NCBI GenBank assembly: GCA_019689955.1
Contig: JADGGM010000107.1
Coordinates: 1 to 8,172 of the forward strand
DNA: 8,172 nucleotides
From: Gemmatimonadaceae bacterium
Lineage (GTDB): Bacteria; Gemmatimonadota; Gemmatimonadetes; Gemmatimonadales; Gemmatimonadaceae
Reading direction: 5' to 3'
Positions 6,592 through 8,172 of the stretch are shown here, in pieces. The notes beneath the pieces are model-generated. The model saw only the letters and a list, made by a program, of their open reading frames with translations. It had not been told where the DNA came from and searched no databases. How positions within the stretch are numbered: the stretch's first letter is position 1; each line of letters starts with the position of its first letter. The position numbers and the translations under genes were made by a program.

Positions 6592-8172
6592 GCATCATTC
6601 TCGTCGTCGACGACAACGAAGCCGATCGGTTCGTGGTCCAGCGCATCCTCGAGGAGGATGGGCACCAGGTCATCGAGGCGTCGAGCGGCGCGAGCGCGCT
6701 CGAGGCCTTGGAGCGCTACGCGCCCGACATGCTCGTGCTCGACGTGCGCCTCCCCGACGCCAACGGGTTCGACCTCACCAGGCGCTTCAAGACCGACCGC
6801 ACCGCCAACTCGCCGGTCGTGCTCCTCCTCTCGGCCACCTTCACCACGCCGGAGTCGAAGGCCAAAGGGCTCGAGAGCGGGGCGGACGGGTATCTCACGC
6901 ACCCCGTCGAGCCCCTCGTGCTCACGGCCACCGTGCGCGCGCTGCTCCGGACGCGGCGCATCGAGGCGGATCTCGCGACGGCCCGCGACGAGCTGGCCTC
7001 GCAGCTCGCGGACATGCGGCGCCTCCACGCGCTCACCACGCGCCTCCACGGCATCCGCGACGTCCCGGCGATGCTGAAGGAGGTGCTGGCGACCGTGGTG
7101 GAGATCCAGCGCGGCGCGAGCGGGGTGCTCCTGCTGTATGATGAAGCGCGCAACGACCTCTGCACCGTGGCGAGCGTCGGGCTGTCCGACGACTACCTGC
7201 GTCGCATCGCGCGCATCTCGGCCAACGAGGGCGCGTGCGGGCTCGCGGTCACCGAGAAGCGCTCGGTGGTCGTGGAAGATGCCGAGCACGATCCCATCCA
7301 AGCCCCGCTCCGCGACGTGGTACGGAGCGCCGGGGTGCGCGGCGTGTTCAGCGTGCCGCTGGTCGGCCGCGCGGGGGCGGCGTTGGGGGTGATCGCCTCG
7401 TACTTCGAGGTGCCGCACCGTCCCACCGAGCACGAGCAGCGCCTGGTCGAGCTCTACGCGCAGCACGCAAGCTGGGCGCTCGAGGTCACGCGACTCTACG
7501 AGCGCGAGCAGGAAGCGCGCGCGCACGCCGAGCGCGCGCGGCGAGAGGCCGAGGCGGCCAACCGCGCCAAATCCGAGTTTCTCGCCACGATGAGCCACGA
7601 GCTGCGCACCCCGCTCAATGCCATCGCCGGCTACACCGAGCTGCTCCAGATGGGGCTGCACGGCCCGATCACCGACGCGCAACGCGAAGCCCTCGACCGC
7701 ATTCAGCGGAGCCAACGCTACCTGCTCGGCCTGATCAACGACCTCCTCAACTTCGCTCGCGTGGAGGCGGGACAGGTGCGCTACGAGGTGCGCAGCGTTC
7801 CGATCGAGCACGTCCTCCGCACCGTGGAAGCGCTCATCAGCACGCAGTTGCGGGCGAAGGACCTCACGTACGTCTGCGAGGCGTGCGAGGAGAGCGTGAG
7901 CGTGCTGGGGGATGCCGAGCGCGTGCAACAGGTGCTGCTCAACGTGCTCACGAACGCGTCCAAGTTCACCGGGCCCGGCGGGCGCATCACGCTCCGGTGC
8001 GAGGCGACGCCAATGACCGTCCACTTTCACGTGACCGACACCGGCTCCGGCATCCCGGCGGACAAGCTGGAGACGATCTTCGAGCCGTTCGTGCAGGTGG
8101 AGAAGCGCCCCGCGCGCTCGGGGGACGGGGTGGGGCTCGGCCTCGCGAACAGCCGCCAGCTCGCGCGCGCGA
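6588..8172 (+). CDS. Hybrid histidine kinase, REC-GAF-HisKA-HATPase, 3' partial
   Basis: The frame is open from ATG 6588, which overlaps the previous stop as ATGA, to the window end, giving 528 codons. The N-terminal receiver (about residues 1-118) has the acidic pair D8-D9 and the phosphoacceptor D52 in LVLDVRLPDANG. The usual conserved Lys before Pro is His105 (YLTHPVEP). A helical stretch leads to a GAF-like domain (about 135-300), then a charged coiled coil (about 305-330, EREQEARAHAERARREAEAA). The HisKA domain carries H337 in FLATMSHELRTPLN. The HATPase domain has N456 in NVLTNASKFT, D484 in VTDTGSGI, and a GDGVGLGLANS G2 box. The window cuts off just after the G2 box, so some tens of residues remain, plus any further output domain. 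It is soluble, with no membrane segments. A likely scheme is that the upstream kinase phosphorylates D52, which then gates the C-terminal kinase. Confidence 0.92.
   Translation, partial: MSIILVVDDNEADRFVVQRILEEDGHQVIEASSGASALEALERYAPDMLVLDVRLPDANGFDLTRRFKTDRTANSPVVLLLSATFTTPESKAKGLESGADGYLTHPVEPLVLTATVRALLRTRRIEADLATARDELASQLADMRRLHALTTRLHGIRDVPAMLKEVLATVVEIQRGASGVLLLYDEARNDLCTVASVGLSDDYLRRIARISANEGACGLAVTEKRSVVVEDAEHDPIQAPLRDVVRSAGVRGVFSVPLVGRAGAALGVIASYFEVPHRPTEHEQRLVELYAQHASWALEVTRLYEREQEARAHAERARREAEAANRAKSEFLATMSHELRTPLNAIAGYTELLQMGLHGPITDAQREALDRIQRSQRYLLGLINDLLNFARVEAGQVRYEVRSVPIEHVLRTVEALISTQLRAKDLTYVCEACEESVSVLGDAERVQQVLLNVLTNASKFTGPGGRITLRCEATPMTVHFHVTDTGSGIPADKLETIFEPFVQVEKRPARSGDGVGLGLANSRQLARA

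Noticed and set aside
5895..8030. 711-codon open frame on the minus strand opposite both kinases
   Set aside because: It is the antisense shadow of two clearly conserved kinase genes. High GC content and strong third-position bias keep the opposite strand open, and its protein is low-complexity with no recognisable domain.

Overview
This is a very GC-rich, densely coded window with all genes on the + strand and strong G/C preference at third codon positions. The gene content (a long M14-type peptidase, then a stressosome module followed by soluble histidine kinases) and the codon use suggest an environmental Gram-negative-type bacterium. Gemmatimonadota is my best guess, from protein style rather than from any marker gene, so treat it as moderate to low confidence.

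Layout. Bases 1-2815 hold the 3' part of a zinc-carboxypeptidase-like (M14) gene whose N-terminus lies upstream of the window. After a 37-base gap a compact run of six genes fills the rest: an RsbR paralogue of the RsbRD type (2853-3794), RsbS (3812-4195, possibly from 3791), RsbT (4176-4580), a protein joining a GHKL ATPase domain to a SpoIIE/PP2C phosphatase domain (RsbX-like, 4586-5596), a soluble sensorless histidine kinase (5659-6591), and a REC-GAF-HisKA-HATPase hybrid kinase (6588 to past the window end). Starts and stops overlap or lie within a few bases at most junctions, so this reads as one operon. The longest non-coding stretch inside it is 62 bases.

How the genes probably work together. 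RsbR and RsbS would form the stressosome scaffold and hold the kinase RsbT. On stress RsbT phosphorylates the scaffold (here S204/T238 of the RsbR paralogue and S57 of RsbS, by alignment to the Bacillus sites) and is released. The phosphatase domain of the fourth protein is the natural candidate to reset the scaffold. No RsbU, RsbV, RsbW or sigma-B gene is present. Instead the module runs into two histidine kinases and one receiver, so output more likely goes through phosphotransfer than through a partner-switched sigma factor. No DNA-binding or second-messenger domain is visible before the window ends. RST modules linked to two-component genes are a known theme outside the Bacillus group. The more distinctive points here are the ATPase-phosphatase fusion, the Lys-to-His change in the receiver, and the absence of a sensor domain in the first kinase.

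I see no RNA genes, mobile elements, CRISPR arrays, convincing promoters or intrinsic terminators.
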